Shown one piece after another: positions 15,799 through 24,444 of a DNA stretch of 64,000 nt. Source of the DNA: Limnohabitans sp. Rim8 (GTDB lineage Bacteria > Pseudomonadota > Gammaproteobacteria > Burkholderiales > Burkholderiaceae_C); assembly GCF_945901735.1 (NCBI RefSeq), contig NZ_CAMDLM010000007.1, positions 1 to 64,000 of the forward strand, in the 5' to 3' direction. The position numbers and the translations under genes are program-made. The notes beneath the pieces are model-generated. The model made no database searches, had not been told where the DNA came from, and worked only from the letters and a program-made list of their open reading frames with translations. The first letter of the stretch is position 1. Every line of letters begins with the position of its first letter.

Positions 15799-16773
15799 AT
15801 GCAACGCAGAAATTGGCTCGTGGCCGCTACCGCCTTGGCCATCGCCACACCTTTTATGGCTTCGTCGGCGTTGGCCCAAGCCTGGCCCACCCGCCCCATC
15901 AAACTGGTGGTGCCCTTTCCACCCGGTGGCCTGATCGACAACATGGCCCGTCTGGTCGCGCCCAAGCTGGCGCAAGAGCTGGGGCAGCCTATCGTCATCG
16001 ACAACAAGCCGGGTGCCGGTGGCAACCTGGGTGCGGCCGAGGCGGCGCGTGCGGCGGCAGATGGTTACACCTTGCTTATGGCTTCGCCGCCGCTCACGAT
16101 CAGCCCGGCGCTTTACAGCAAGCTGCCTTACAAGCCTGAGCAAATCGCCCCGGTGGCCTTGCTGGGCCGCGTGCCCAATGTGCTGGTGGTCAACCCGGCT
16201 GCTGGCATCAACACCCTGGCCGAACTCACCGCGCTGGCCCAATCCAAGCCGGGTCAACTCAATTACGCCTCCAACGGGCAGGGCACGTCGCTGCACCTGA
16301 GCGCCGAGCTGTACAAAAGCCAATCGGGCGCGTTCGTCACGCACATCCCTTACCGGGGCGCGGCGGCCGGCCTGACCGGCCTCATGGCGGGCGAGGTGAA
16401 CATGATGTTTGACAACCTGCCTTCGGCGCTGGGCCTGATCAACGGCGGCAAGCTCAAGGCCCTGGCCGTGACCACGCCCCAGCGTAGCAGCGCCCTGCCC
16501 AATGTGCCCACCATGGAAGAGGCGGGCATGAAGGGCTACCAGGTGTTTGCCTGGTTTGGCGTGGCCGCGCCTGCGGGCTTGCCTGCACCGGTAGCGCAAA
16601 AGCTGGAACAAGCGCTGGAGCGCGTGGCCAACCAGCCCGAGGTGAAAGCCGCCATGCTCAAGGCCGGTGCCGAGCCCGCTTGGGCTAACGCGCAAGGCCT
16701 GGCCAGCTTCATGCAGGTCGATACGGCGCAATGGAAAAAAGTGGCGGCCTTTGCCAAAATCACGCTGGATTGA
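15799..16773 (+). CDS. Bug-family (TctC-like) periplasmic substrate-binding protein
   Basis: 324 aa with a signal peptide (MQRRNWLVAATALAIATPF...ALAQA). The mature start WPTRPIKLVVPFPPGGLIDNMAR and the DNKPGAGGNLGA segment are hallmarks of the Bug/TctC family, which bind carboxylates for tripartite tricarboxylate transporters or as orphans. No tctA/tctB membrane genes are adjacent. It starts the tetronate operon, 50 bases before ltnD, so its ligand is probably L-threonate, D-erythronate or a related sugar acid (inference from context). Confidence 0.92.
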   Translation: MQRRNWLVAATALAIATPFMASSALAQAWPTRPIKLVVPFPPGGLIDNMARLVAPKLAQELGQPIVIDNKPGAGGNLGAAEAARAAADGYTLLMASPPLTISPALYSKLPYKPEQIAPVALLGRVPNVLVVNPAAGINTLAELTALAQSKPGQLNYASNGQGTSLHLSAELYKSQSGAFVTHIPYRGAAAGLTGLMAGEVNMMFDNLPSALGLINGGKLKALAVTTPQRSSALPNVPTMEEAGMKGYQVFAWFGVAAPAGLPAPVAQKLEQALERVANQPEVKAAMLKAGAEPAWANAQGLASFMQVDTAQWKKVAAFAKITLD

Positions 16774-16823
16774 ACGCCGCGTTTTGCCGATATTTTTTGA
16801 GCACTTGATTCTGGAGAAATGAC

Positions 16824-17723
16824 ATGACCACAGTGGGTTTGATTGGATTGGGGGCCATGGGCTCGGGCATGGCGTCATCTCTGCGCCGCGCCGGGCACAG
16901 CGTGCAGGTGTTTGATGTGCGCCGCGAGGTGGCCGAGACTTTCACCCATGCAGGCGGCACAGCGCACGACACTCTGGCATCTTTGGGCGCCGCGTGCGAT
17001 GTGGTCGTGTCGGTGGTGGTGAATGCCGCGCAGACCGAAGCCGTGCTGTTTGGCGATGGCTCCACCCCCGGTTGCACCGCCAGCATGAAGCCCGGCAGCG
17101 TGTTCGTGATGTGCTCCACTGTCGACCCGAATTGGTCGGTGGCATTGGAAGCGCGCCTCGAAGCCCTGGGTCTGCGCTACGTGGATGCGCCGATTTCGGG
17201 CGGTGCAGCCAAAGCGGCATCCGGCCAGATGACCATGATGACCGCCGCCAAGCCCGAGGCCTATGCCGTAGCCGAGCCGTTCTTAAACGCCATGGCCGCC
17301 AAGGTCTACAAGCTGGGCGACAGCGCGGGCGCGGGCAGCAAGGTCAAGATCATCAACCAACTGCTGGCGGGCGTGCACATCGCCGCTGCGGCCGAAGCCA
17401 TGGCGCTGGGCCTGCGCGAAGGGGTGGACCCGGCCGCGCTGTACGAGGTGATCACCCACAGCGCGGGCAACAGCTGGATGTTTGAAAACCGCATGGCCCA
17501 TGTGCTGGCGGCCGACTACACGCCGCTCTCGGCCGTGGACATTTTTGTCAAAGATTTGGGGCTGGTGCTCGACATGGCGCGTGCCAGCAAGTTCCCACTG
17601 CCGCTGTCCAGCACCGCGCACCAGATGTTCATGCAAGCCAGCACTGCAGGCTTTGCCAAGGAAGACGACAGCGCAGTCATCAAGATTTTTCCGGGCATTG
17701 AGTTGCCGAAAGGCAAGGCATGA
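16824..17723 (+). CDS. ltnD: L-threonate/tetronate dehydrogenase
   Basis: 299 aa, beta-hydroxyacid dehydrogenase family. GLIGLGAMGSGMA at 5-17 is the dinucleotide-binding glycine motif, DAPISGG near 120-126 the substrate loop, and K in GSKVKIINQLL near 173 the conserved catalytic Lys region. It would oxidise L-threonate (or an epimer) to 2-oxo-tetronate with NAD+. GGAG at 16812-16815 precedes the ATG. The stop overlaps the otnK start by four bases (ATGA), and the neighbouring otnK, otnC and otnI make this role much more likely than a generic 3-hydroxyisobutyrate dehydrogenase. Confidence 0.88.
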   Translation: MTTVGLIGLGAMGSGMASSLRRAGHSVQVFDVRREVAETFTHAGGTAHDTLASLGAACDVVVSVVVNAAQTEAVLFGDGSTPGCTASMKPGSVFVMCSTVDPNWSVALEARLEALGLRYVDAPISGGAAKAASGQMTMMTAAKPEAYAVAEPFLNAMAAKVYKLGDSAGAGSKVKIINQLLAGVHIAAAAEAMALGLREGVDPAALYEVITHSAGNSWMFENRMAHVLAADYTPLSAVDIFVKDLGLVLDMARASKFPLPLSSTAHQMFMQASTAGFAKEDDSAVIKIFPGIELPKGKA

Positions 17724-18985
17724 AGATCAAACTCGGTTGTATCGCCGACGACTTCACCGGCGCCACGGACCTGGCCAACAACCTGGTGCGCTCGGGCATG
17801 CGGGTGGTGCAAACGATTGGCGTGCCTGCGTCGCCACTGGCGGCCGATGTAGACGCGGTGGTGGTGGCGCTCAAGTCGCGCACCATCCCGGCTGCAGAGG
17901 CGATTGCGCAATCACTCGACGCCTTGAAGTGGCTGCAAGCGCAGGGTGCTGAGCAAATCTATTTCAAATACTGCTCCACTTTTGACAGCACACCCGAGGG
18001 CAACATTGGCCCGGTGACCGAGGCGCTGATGGACGCGTTGGGCACGGACTTCACCATCGCCACACCCGCCTTTCCGGACAACGGGCGCACCGTGTTCAAG
18101 GGCTATTTGTTTGCGGGCCACGTGCTGCTCAATGAGTCGGGCATGCAAAACCACCCGCTCACGCCCATGCAGGATGCGAACCTGGTGCGTGTGATGCAGG
18201 CGCAAACCCAGCGCCCGGTGGGGTTGATCGATTACAAAGCGGTGGCGCAAGGTGAAGCCGTGATCCGCGTACGCATCGCCGAGTTGCGCAGCCAGGGTGT
18301 GGGCGTGGCGGTGGTGGACGCGACCAGTAACGCCGACCTGTTGTTGCTCGGCCCGGCTTTAAAAGACCTGCCCTTGGTGACAGCAGGCTCGGGCGTGGCC
18401 ATTGGCTTGCCGGGCAATTTTGGGCTGCAGCCTTCTGTGCAAGCGAGCCAGTTGCCTGCGGCCTGTGGTTTGCAAGCCGTGGTCTCGGGCAGCTGCTCGC
18501 TGGCCACCCAAGCGCAAGTCGCGCACTTCAAAAGCTCTGGCCGACCTGCGATGGCCATTGACCCCGCCAGCCTGATGAACGGGCAAAGCGATGCCGTGGT
18601 TCGGCAGGTGCTGGCTTGGGCTGCGCCACTCTTGAAGGATGGCCCGGTGTTGGTCTATTCCACCGCCGAGCCCGACGCTGTAAAAGCCGTACAAGCGCAG
18701 CTGGGTGTGGCCGAGGCGGGTGCTTTGGTCGAACATGCCCTGGGGTCTGTGGCGCGTGGCTTGGTGGATCTGGGCGTGCAGCAGTTGGTGGTGGCCGGGG
18801 GTGAAACCTCGGGCGCTTGCGTGCAGGCGCTGGGCATTGCGCAGCTGCAAATCGGCCCGCAAATCGACCCGGGCGTGCCGTGGTGCCATGCGCCTTCAGC
18901 CCAAGGCGGTGTGCACATCGCGCTCAAGTCGGGCAACTTTGGCACCGACGACTTTTTCAGCAAGGCGTTTGGGGTGCTGCAGTGA
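17720..18985 (+). CDS. otnK: 3-oxo-tetronate kinase
   Basis: 421 aa, four-carbon acid sugar kinase (DUF1537) family. The N-terminal IADDFTGATDLANNLVRSG is the family signature for substrate binding, and the C-terminal VVAGGETSGACVQALG is the nucleotide-binding glycine-rich segment. It phosphorylates 3-oxo-tetronate to 3-oxo-tetronate 4-phosphate in the cytoplasm. It is translationally coupled to ltnD through ATGA. Downstream, a cluster of three dispersed repeats separates it from otnC within the same operon. Confidence 0.9.
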   Translation: MKIKLGCIADDFTGATDLANNLVRSGMRVVQTIGVPASPLAADVDAVVVALKSRTIPAAEAIAQSLDALKWLQAQGAEQIYFKYCSTFDSTPEGNIGPVTEALMDALGTDFTIATPAFPDNGRTVFKGYLFAGHVLLNESGMQNHPLTPMQDANLVRVMQAQTQRPVGLIDYKAVAQGEAVIRVRIAELRSQGVGVAVVDATSNADLLLLGPALKDLPLVTAGSGVAIGLPGNFGLQPSVQASQLPAACGLQAVVSGSCSLATQAQVAHFKSSGRPAMAIDPASLMNGQSDAVVRQVLAWAAPLLKDGPVLVYSTAEPDAVKAVQAQLGVAEAGALVEHALGSVARGLVDLGVQQLVVAGGETSGACVQALGIAQLQIGPQIDPGVPWCHAPSAQGGVHIALKSGNFGTDDFFSKAFGVLQ

Positions 18986-19013
18986 GCGTCTGGCCGCGCT
19001 GCACCAACGCAAC

Positions 19014-19128
19014 GTCGGACCTGAAGGCCCCGACCTACGGGGATGAGGTTTTGGCGCTGTCATCGGACCTGAAGGCGCCTAACGACTTGGGGTGCGGTAT
19101 TTCTGTAGGTCGGGCCTTCAGGTCCGAC
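19014..19128. repeat. Three REP-like elements inside the tetronate operon
   Basis: gtcggacctgaaggccccgacctac (19014-19038), tcggacctgaaggcgcctaacgac (19063-19086) and gtaggtcgggccttcaggtccgac (19105-19128). The first and third are inverted copies and can form a long stem. They lie between otnK and otnC and could tune the downstream message level or stability. Confidence 0.9.
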
Positions 19129-19183
19129 GCGATGTTTGCAAAACATCTTTCTAAAATGCACCGATGACCATTGGAGCCTTTTT

Positions 19184-19843
19184 GTGACCGAATCCCAAGC
19201 CCGTGAAGAGATCTGCCGCGTGGGCCGCAGCCTGTTTGAACGCGGCTTTGTGCACGCCACGGCGGGCAACATCAGTGTGCGTCTGGACGATGGTTTTCTC
19301 ATCACACCCACCGATGCGTGCCTGGGTTTATTGGACCCGGCTCGCCTGGCCAAACTCGACCTGCAAGGCCAGCAAGTCAGTGGCGACAAGGGCAGCAAAA
19401 CCATCGCCATGCACCGGCAGATTTACGCTGCTGCTTGCGAGCGGGATGCCGACACGCGCTGCGTGATCCACACCCACAGCACGCACTGCGTGGCGCTCAG
19501 CCTGAACGCCGTCGGCCCCGAATTGCTGGCGCCCATCACCCCCTACTTTGTGATGAAAGTCGGCCATGTGCCCCTGGTGCGTTACCACCGCCCTGGCAGC
19601 CCCGACGCGGCCAAAGAGGTGGCCACGCTGATCCGCCAATACGCGGCTCAGGCCACACCGATCCGCGCCGTGATGCTGTCCCGCCTGGGGCCGAATGTTT
19701 GGCACGACACACCCGCTGCAGCCATGGCCACGCTGGAAGAGCTGGAAGAAACCGCTCGGCTCATGCTGCTGTCGCCCCACACGACACCGCTGAACGCGAG
19801 CGTCTTGGACGATTTGCGTCAGACTTTTGGCGCGCGGTGGTGA
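19184..19843 (+). CDS. otnC: 3-oxo-tetronate 4-phosphate decarboxylase (class II aldolase fold)
   Basis: 219 aa from a GTG at 19184, chosen because GGAG at 19173-19176 gives good spacing; the in-frame ATG at 19136 has no such site and abuts the repeat cluster. The class II aldolase fold is shown by GFVHATAGNISVR, the catalytic-type Glu/His region, and the metal-binding HTHSTHCVAL near residue 89. It would decarboxylate 3-oxo-tetronate 4-phosphate to dihydroxyacetone phosphate, completing the pathway. Confidence 0.87.
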   Translation: MTESQAREEICRVGRSLFERGFVHATAGNISVRLDDGFLITPTDACLGLLDPARLAKLDLQGQQVSGDKGSKTIAMHRQIYAAACERDADTRCVIHTHSTHCVALSLNAVGPELLAPITPYFVMKVGHVPLVRYHRPGSPDAAKEVATLIRQYAAQATPIRAVMLSRLGPNVWHDTPAAAMATLEELEETARLMLLSPHTTPLNASVLDDLRQTFGARW

Positions 19844-19922
19844 TGCCCATGGCACATGGAACTCGAATCCTGTCCGGGGTCACAAGCCCCGTTGTGGAAC
19901 GCCTTTTTTCTGAAAGACTCTC

Positions 19923-20756
19923 ATGCCCCGCTTAGCCGCCAACCTCTCCATGATGTACCCCGACCTGCCGTTTCTGGACCGCTTTGAAGCCGCGGCGAAA
20001 GACGGTTTCAAGGCCGTGGAGTATTTGTTTCCCTATGCATTCCCCGCGCAAGAGCTGGCGGCCCGATTGCAGGCCAACGGCTTGCAGCAGGTGCTCTTCA
20101 ACGCCCCACCGGGTGGCACCGACAGCGCCAGCATCACCCAAGCGTGGGAGAGCGGCAGCCGGGGCACGGCCAGTGTGCCCGGACGCGAAGCCGAGTTCAG
20201 AGTCGGCTTTGCGCAAGCTCTGGTGTATGCCGAGGCCCTGAACTGCCCACGCATCCACGCCATGGTGGGTTTGCGCTCTGAGGGTGCCAGCGCAGAGGCC
20301 GCAGACGCGACCCTCATCAGCAACCTGCAATGGGCTGCCATAGAAGCCGCCAAGGCCGGGCGTGATGTGCTGATCGAGCCCATCAACACCCGCAGCGTGC
20401 CGGGTTTTCACCTGAACCGCCAAGACCACGCGCACCGCATCGTGCAGGCCGTGGGCGCAAGCCATGTGAAGGTGCAGATGGACCTGTTCCATTGCCAGAT
20501 CGTGGAAGGCGACCTGAGCGCCAAGATTGCACAGTACCTGCCCACAGGCCGGGTCGGGCACTTCCAGATCGCCGAGGTGCCGCACCGCCACGAGCCGGGC
20601 ACGGGCGAAGTGAATTGGATGCACATTTTCCAGGTCATCGACAAAGTGTCGGTCGAGTGCGGCTGGGACGGCTGGATCGGCTGTGAGTACAACCCGGCCG
20701 ATGCCTCGGCAGGTGGCACCTCGCGTGGCCTGACTTGGGCGCGCGGGTATTTATGA
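19923..20756 (+). CDS. otnI: 2-oxo-tetronate isomerase (hydroxypyruvate isomerase family)
   Basis: 277 aa TIM barrel beginning MPRLAANLSMMYPDLPFLDRFEAA, with GFKAVEYLFPY, the glutamate in VLIEPINTRSVPGF, QMDLFHCQIVEGDL and the second metal-type Glu in GCEYNPA, as in the Hyi/OtnI family. It interconverts 2-oxo- and 3-oxo-tetronate, linking LtnD to OtnK. It lies 79 bases after otnC in the same direction. Confidence 0.88.
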   Translation: MPRLAANLSMMYPDLPFLDRFEAAAKDGFKAVEYLFPYAFPAQELAARLQANGLQQVLFNAPPGGTDSASITQAWESGSRGTASVPGREAEFRVGFAQALVYAEALNCPRIHAMVGLRSEGASAEAADATLISNLQWAAIEAAKAGRDVLIEPINTRSVPGFHLNRQDHAHRIVQAVGASHVKVQMDLFHCQIVEGDLSAKIAQYLPTGRVGHFQIAEVPHRHEPGTGEVNWMHIFQVIDKVSVECGWDGWIGCEYNPADASAGGTSRGLTWARGYL

Positions 20757-20816
20757 GCACGCAGGTACGAACAGGGGTGCGATCCGGGCTGGGCAAAGCG
20801 CAACGCCTGATGTGAC

Positions 20817-21560
20817 ATGGCCGATGCGAATTACCTGATCTGGGCCGGGCTGGCTGCGGCCATGGTGGGCTTGTCCAAAGGCGGCTTGCCCACCGTGGGC
20901 ATGCTGTCTGTGCCGATTCTTTCGCTGTTCATGTCCCCGGTCAAAGCGGTGGTGATGCTGCTGCCGATTTACATCATCTCCGACATGGTGGGCTTGTGGC
21001 TGTACCGCAAAAACTTCAGCGCCATCAACCTGAAAATTCTCGTTCCAGCTGGCGTGGGTGGTGTGCTGGTGGGCTGGCTCACGGCCTCGCTGGTATCAGA
21101 TACGGCCGTGAAAATGATGATCGGCCTCTTGGGTGTGGGCTTTGTGCTCAACGCCTGGCGCAAGCGCCATGCCGAGCCAGCACCGACACCTGCCCGTTGG
21201 CGTCAAGGCATGTTGTGGGGCAGTTTGTCCGGTTTTACCAGTTTCATCTCGCATGCGGGGGGTCCACCGTTTCAGGTTTACCTGTTGCCACAAAAACTGC
21301 CCAAGCTGGTGTTTGCGGGCACCTCGACCTTGTTTTTTGCCTTCATCAACCTGGCCAAGCTGTGGCCTTACCACACGCTGCAACCCTATGGCCCCAACGA
21401 ACTGATGGGTGCATTGGTGCTGATCCCGTTTGCCCTGGTGGGCACCGTGGCGGGCGCCTACTTCACGCGCAAGATCGCCGATGACTGGTTCTTCAAATGG
21501 GTGCAAGTAGGTTTGCTGTTGATCTCACTGAAGCTTATCTTAGACGTTGTCACTGCCTAA
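20817..21560 (+). CDS. TauE/SafE family permease
   Basis: 247 aa with about seven or eight hydrophobic segments. The N-terminal half has GLAAAMVGLSKGGLPTVGML, typical of TauE/SafE (DUF81), and the second half has SGFTSFISHAGGPPFQVYLLP, the family's repeated motif. Members export sulfite or sulfoacetate, or move organic anions. It lies 60 bases after otnI, so it might serve the tetronate pathway, but this is only positional. Its end is six bases from the convergent XdhC-like gene. Confidence 0.87.
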   Translation: MADANYLIWAGLAAAMVGLSKGGLPTVGMLSVPILSLFMSPVKAVVMLLPIYIISDMVGLWLYRKNFSAINLKILVPAGVGGVLVGWLTASLVSDTAVKMMIGLLGVGFVLNAWRKRHAEPAPTPARWRQGMLWGSLSGFTSFISHAGGPPFQVYLLPQKLPKLVFAGTSTLFFAFINLAKLWPYHTLQPYGPNELMGALVLIPFALVGTVAGAYFTRKIADDWFFKWVQVGLLLISLKLILDVVTA

Positions 21561-21566
21561 GCCCTG

Positions 21567-22568
21567 TCAAACCAGCCCGCACAACGTCTTCGAGCCTTCC
21601 CAATTGCTGAGCGCTTGGCTCAGATCGGTGCCCCGGCGCAAGGCGGTCATTTCGGCCACGATGCTCATGGCGATTTCGGGGGGTGTCAAGGCGCCCAGGT
21701 TCAGGCCCACGGGGCCGTGTAATTGGCGAACTTCGGCTTCGCTCACATCAAAATCCAGCAAGCGCTTGCGGCGTTGCGCGTTGTTGTGCTGCGAGCCCAA
21801 TGCGCCCACATAAAACGCGGGGGTGCGCAGCGCCTCCATCAGGGCCAGATCGTCCAGCTTGGGGTCGTGTGTCACGGCCACCACGGCGCTGTTGTGGTCC
21901 AGCTGCATGGCCAGCACCAGGTCGTCGGGCATCTCTTTCGACAAGGTCACACCGCTCATGGCTTCCCAGCCCTCGTGGTATTCGACACGCGGCTCGCACA
22001 CCGTGACCTGGTAGTCCAGCATCACGGCCATGGCGGCCAGATAGCGCGACAGCTGACCACCGCCAACGATGAGCAAACGCAGGCGCGGGCCGTGCACGGT
22101 GGTCAGGCTTTGGCCGTCAAACTGCAACTTGTCGCCTTCGGTGGCGGCACCCATGCGCACCAAGCCGGTGGCCATGTCCATGCGCCGCTCCACGCGTTGG
22201 TGCTGCTCGATCAAGGCCAGCAATTCGCGCAGTTGTGACTGGGGTGACAAAGGCTCCAGCACCACCTGCACCGAGCCGCCGCAGGGCAGGCCAAAGCGGC
22301 GCACCTCTTCGGCCGTCTGGCCATAGGTGGTGGTGTCGGGCAGACGCAGCGCCAACTCGCCAGCGGCCACGCGGCGGATCAAATCGTCTTCGATGCAACC
22401 GCCCGAGACCGAACCCGCCACCTGGCCGTCGTCCCGGATGATCATCAGCGAGCCGGGCGGGCGCGGGGCCGAGCCCCAGGTGCGGACCACCGTGCCCAAG
22501 ACCACGCGGTGGCCCCGGCTTTGCCAGTCCAGGGCTGTGCGGATCACGTCAATGTCGATGCTGTTCAT
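21567..22568 (-). CDS. XdhC/CoxI-family molybdenum-enzyme maturation protein
   Basis: 333 aa. The N-terminal XdhC/CoxI domain has RTWGSAPRPPGSLMIIRDDG, GSVSGGCIED (near 54-63) and FGLPCGGSVQVVLEP. The C-terminal Rossmann-like XdhC domain has LLIVGGGQLSRYLAAMA (near 185) and FYVGALGSQHNNAQRRKRL. XdhC-type proteins hold and sulfurate the molybdenum cofactor before insertion into xanthine or CO dehydrogenases. It is the last gene of the minus-strand cox cluster and the second XdhC-type protein in it, like the CoxF/CoxI pair of Oligotropha. Exact correspondence to CoxI is likely but not proven. Confidence 0.88.
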   Translation of the reverse strand: MNSIDIDVIRTALDWQSRGHRVVLGTVVRTWGSAPRPPGSLMIIRDDGQVAGSVSGGCIEDDLIRRVAAGELALRLPDTTTYGQTAEEVRRFGLPCGGSVQVVLEPLSPQSQLRELLALIEQHQRVERRMDMATGLVRMGAATEGDKLQFDGQSLTTVHGPRLRLLIVGGGQLSRYLAAMAVMLDYQVTVCEPRVEYHEGWEAMSGVTLSKEMPDDLVLAMQLDHNSAVVAVTHDPKLDDLALMEALRTPAFYVGALGSQHNNAQRRKRLLDFDVSEAEVRQLHGPVGLNLGALTPPEIAMSIVAEMTALRRGTDLSQALSNWEGSKTLCGLV

Positions 22569-22616
22569 GGATTTGTCGTATTTATATTTGAAATGATCAT
22601 AGCGGGCCGGTTTGCT

Positions 22617-23732
22617 TTAAATCGCCAAAAAAGGCAGGTGCAAACCCTGTTTTCGCCACCACAAAAAAACCAGCTGTCCTGCCGCCAACACACCGAGCAG
22701 AGCCAACGCTGACTGCATGGCCCATGGGCCTTGCAAAGGACTTGCCGCACCAACCGCCAACAATAAAAGTGGCCCCAGCACAAGCGCCAAAATACGCGTC
22801 AACCAAGGTGCAAGCTTTTGCCGAGCATCAACCGCTGCGCGCTGACGGCTGCAATGCACCGCCCATGCCAGCGAAGGCAAGAGCATCACCAGGATGGTGT
22901 GAACAAGGCTGTCGCCCAGCAGCATCAGCGCGCCCAAAACCAGCAAACACAAGCTGGCATGAACCTGCAGCGCTGAGGCCGCATGGGAGGGCAAGAAACC
23001 CCGCATCAGCAAAGCCGTCAGACAAGGCAAACCCGCCATCAGCGCCAAGTGGGCCCCGACCATTTGTTCATTGCTCCACCCCAGGCTTGAGCACCAAGCA
23101 TTGCCCAACCACAAGGTGCCCATCATCAAGCCCATGGCCGAGGGTGCCAGCAAAGTTTGAAGAGGAGCACGCGGTCCGCGACAAGCGGGCGTTTGGCTTG
23201 CTGTGGATCGGTCATGAGCATACAGAAAGCCCGCACACGCCGCCAACAAGGCCATGACGCCGCCATGCGTGAAGGGCGCCCCATCAGGCCAGTGCCAGCA
23301 ACAAGCCACCAGCGCGGCGGCCAAGACAGGATGCCAAGCCACAGGGCCTAGCCTGAAAGTGCTGACGTGACTGCGTGTTTCGATCAAGGCACTCCACAAA
23401 CCCCACACCACCGCCAAACCCAGTAGCAAGCCGTGGGCCCAAGGCAGACCTGCTGCGCGTTCCAGCGCACCTGCACCGCCAACCGTGAACACGCCCAAGA
23501 GCCCCATGGCCCATGGTGCACATCTGAAGGTCCAAGCACTGCCTCTGCACAACAAGCGCACAGACCACCACATGGCCACGGCCAACACCCCACTGGCCCA
23601 GGACCAACCCAACTGCATGCCCCGCTCGCCCAGCCACAGCCAGCCGAGCAACAGGACCAGCCAATGCGCCACTTCCCGGGCATGGGTCAAAGCCCTTTGG
23701 GCTTGAGGCCCAGCCACTTGGGTGTCAGACAT
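22617..23732 (-). CDS. Polytopic membrane protein of unknown function in the cox cluster
   Basis: 371 aa from the ATG at 23732 (MSDTQVAGPQ), which overlaps the end of the preceding gene by eight bases; an in-frame start further upstream at 23777 is less likely. About ten or eleven hydrophobic helices span residues 20-365, many Trp- and Leu-rich (VLLLGWLWLGERG, MAGLPCLTALLMRG, LVFLWWRK). I do not recognise the family. Overlap with the 2OG-oxygenase-like gene and direction place it in the CO dehydrogenase transcript, where other cox clusters have membrane genes such as coxC, coxH and coxK. Confidence 0.75.
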   Translation of the reverse strand: MSDTQVAGPQAQRALTHAREVAHWLVLLLGWLWLGERGMQLGWSWASGVLAVAMWWSVRLLCRGSAWTFRCAPWAMGLLGVFTVGGAGALERAAGLPWAHGLLLGLAVVWGLWSALIETRSHVSTFRLGPVAWHPVLAAALVACCWHWPDGAPFTHGGVMALLAACAGFLYAHDRSTASQTPACRGPRAPLQTLLAPSAMGLMMGTLWLGNAWCSSLGWSNEQMVGAHLALMAGLPCLTALLMRGFLPSHAASALQVHASLCLLVLGALMLLGDSLVHTILVMLLPSLAWAVHCSRQRAAVDARQKLAPWLTRILALVLGPLLLLAVGAASPLQGPWAMQSALALLGVLAAGQLVFLWWRKQGLHLPFLAI

Positions 23733-24423
23733 GGGCGTACCCATGCAATTGGTCAGACCCACCGGCCGCGTGCACACTCACGTTGAACGACACGATCACC
23801 CGGTCGGCTCTGCCGTGGTAGGGCATGGCTTGGTGCGCCAGCCACGAAGGAAACACCACCAACTGGCCCGGCACCGGTTCGATGTCCAGGTGGGCGTTTT
23901 GCAAATAGGCATTGCCAAAATCCATGGCCGCGCCGCCCAAACGGTTGAAGTGCGGGCCATAAAAACGTGTCACGCCATTGGCTGCGCCCAGCACCGGGTG
24001 CGCACAGCGCTGCTCGGGCGGATCGACTTGCAGGCAATACACGCCCGACCACGAACAGTTGCCATGGGTGTGTACATCGTGGTGGCTGCCCTGGCTGGAA
24101 ACTTGAAACCAGATGCCGCGCAGCGCGATCTGAAAGCCCGGTTTGGCTTCAGGCCAAGCGCCTTGGTTGGCCAGCACCACCGTCTGGCGCACGCTGTCCA
24201 CGATAAAGCGCACCAGCTGTTCCCATTCGGCCAGGCGTATGCGTTGCAGCAAATCGTCGCGGCTGGCGTAAAAGGCTTTGGGCTCACCCGACACAGCCGG
24301 GTCGGTGGCGCGCATGGTCTGGAACACGCGCACCAATATCTCGTTGACCGCCTCGGCCTTCGCGAAACGGTGCACGCCGATGGGCGTGAGCCAAAGCTGG
24401 TGGAGCGGGTCGGGCTGAATCAT
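23725..24423 (-). CDS. Putative 2-oxoglutarate/Fe(II) oxygenase (TIGR02466-like)
   Basis: 232 aa. The core has HDVHTHGNCSWSGVYCLQVD with candidate metal ligands (HxH and a nearby acidic residue) near residues 114-131, then FPSWLAHQAMPYHGRADRVIVSFNV near 193-217, with the distal His and the Arg that would bind 2-oxoglutarate. This matches the TIGR02466 group of putative Fe(II)/2OG dioxygenases, none of which I can tie to a defined reaction. It is 22 bases after the MocA-like gene and overlaps the membrane protein gene, so it is embedded in the cox cluster. Its connection with CO oxidation is unexplained. Confidence 0.72.
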   Translation of the reverse strand: MIQPDPLHQLWLTPIGVHRFAKAEAVNEILVRVFQTMRATDPAVSGEPKAFYASRDDLLQRIRLAEWEQLVRFIVDSVRQTVVLANQGAWPEAKPGFQIALRGIWFQVSSQGSHHDVHTHGNCSWSGVYCLQVDPPEQRCAHPVLGAANGVTRFYGPHFNRLGGAAMDFGNAYLQNAHLDIEPVPGQLVVFPSWLAHQAMPYHGRADRVIVSFNVSVHAAGGSDQLHGYAHV

Positions 24424-24444
24424 GGCGATGCAGGGCTCAACGGA

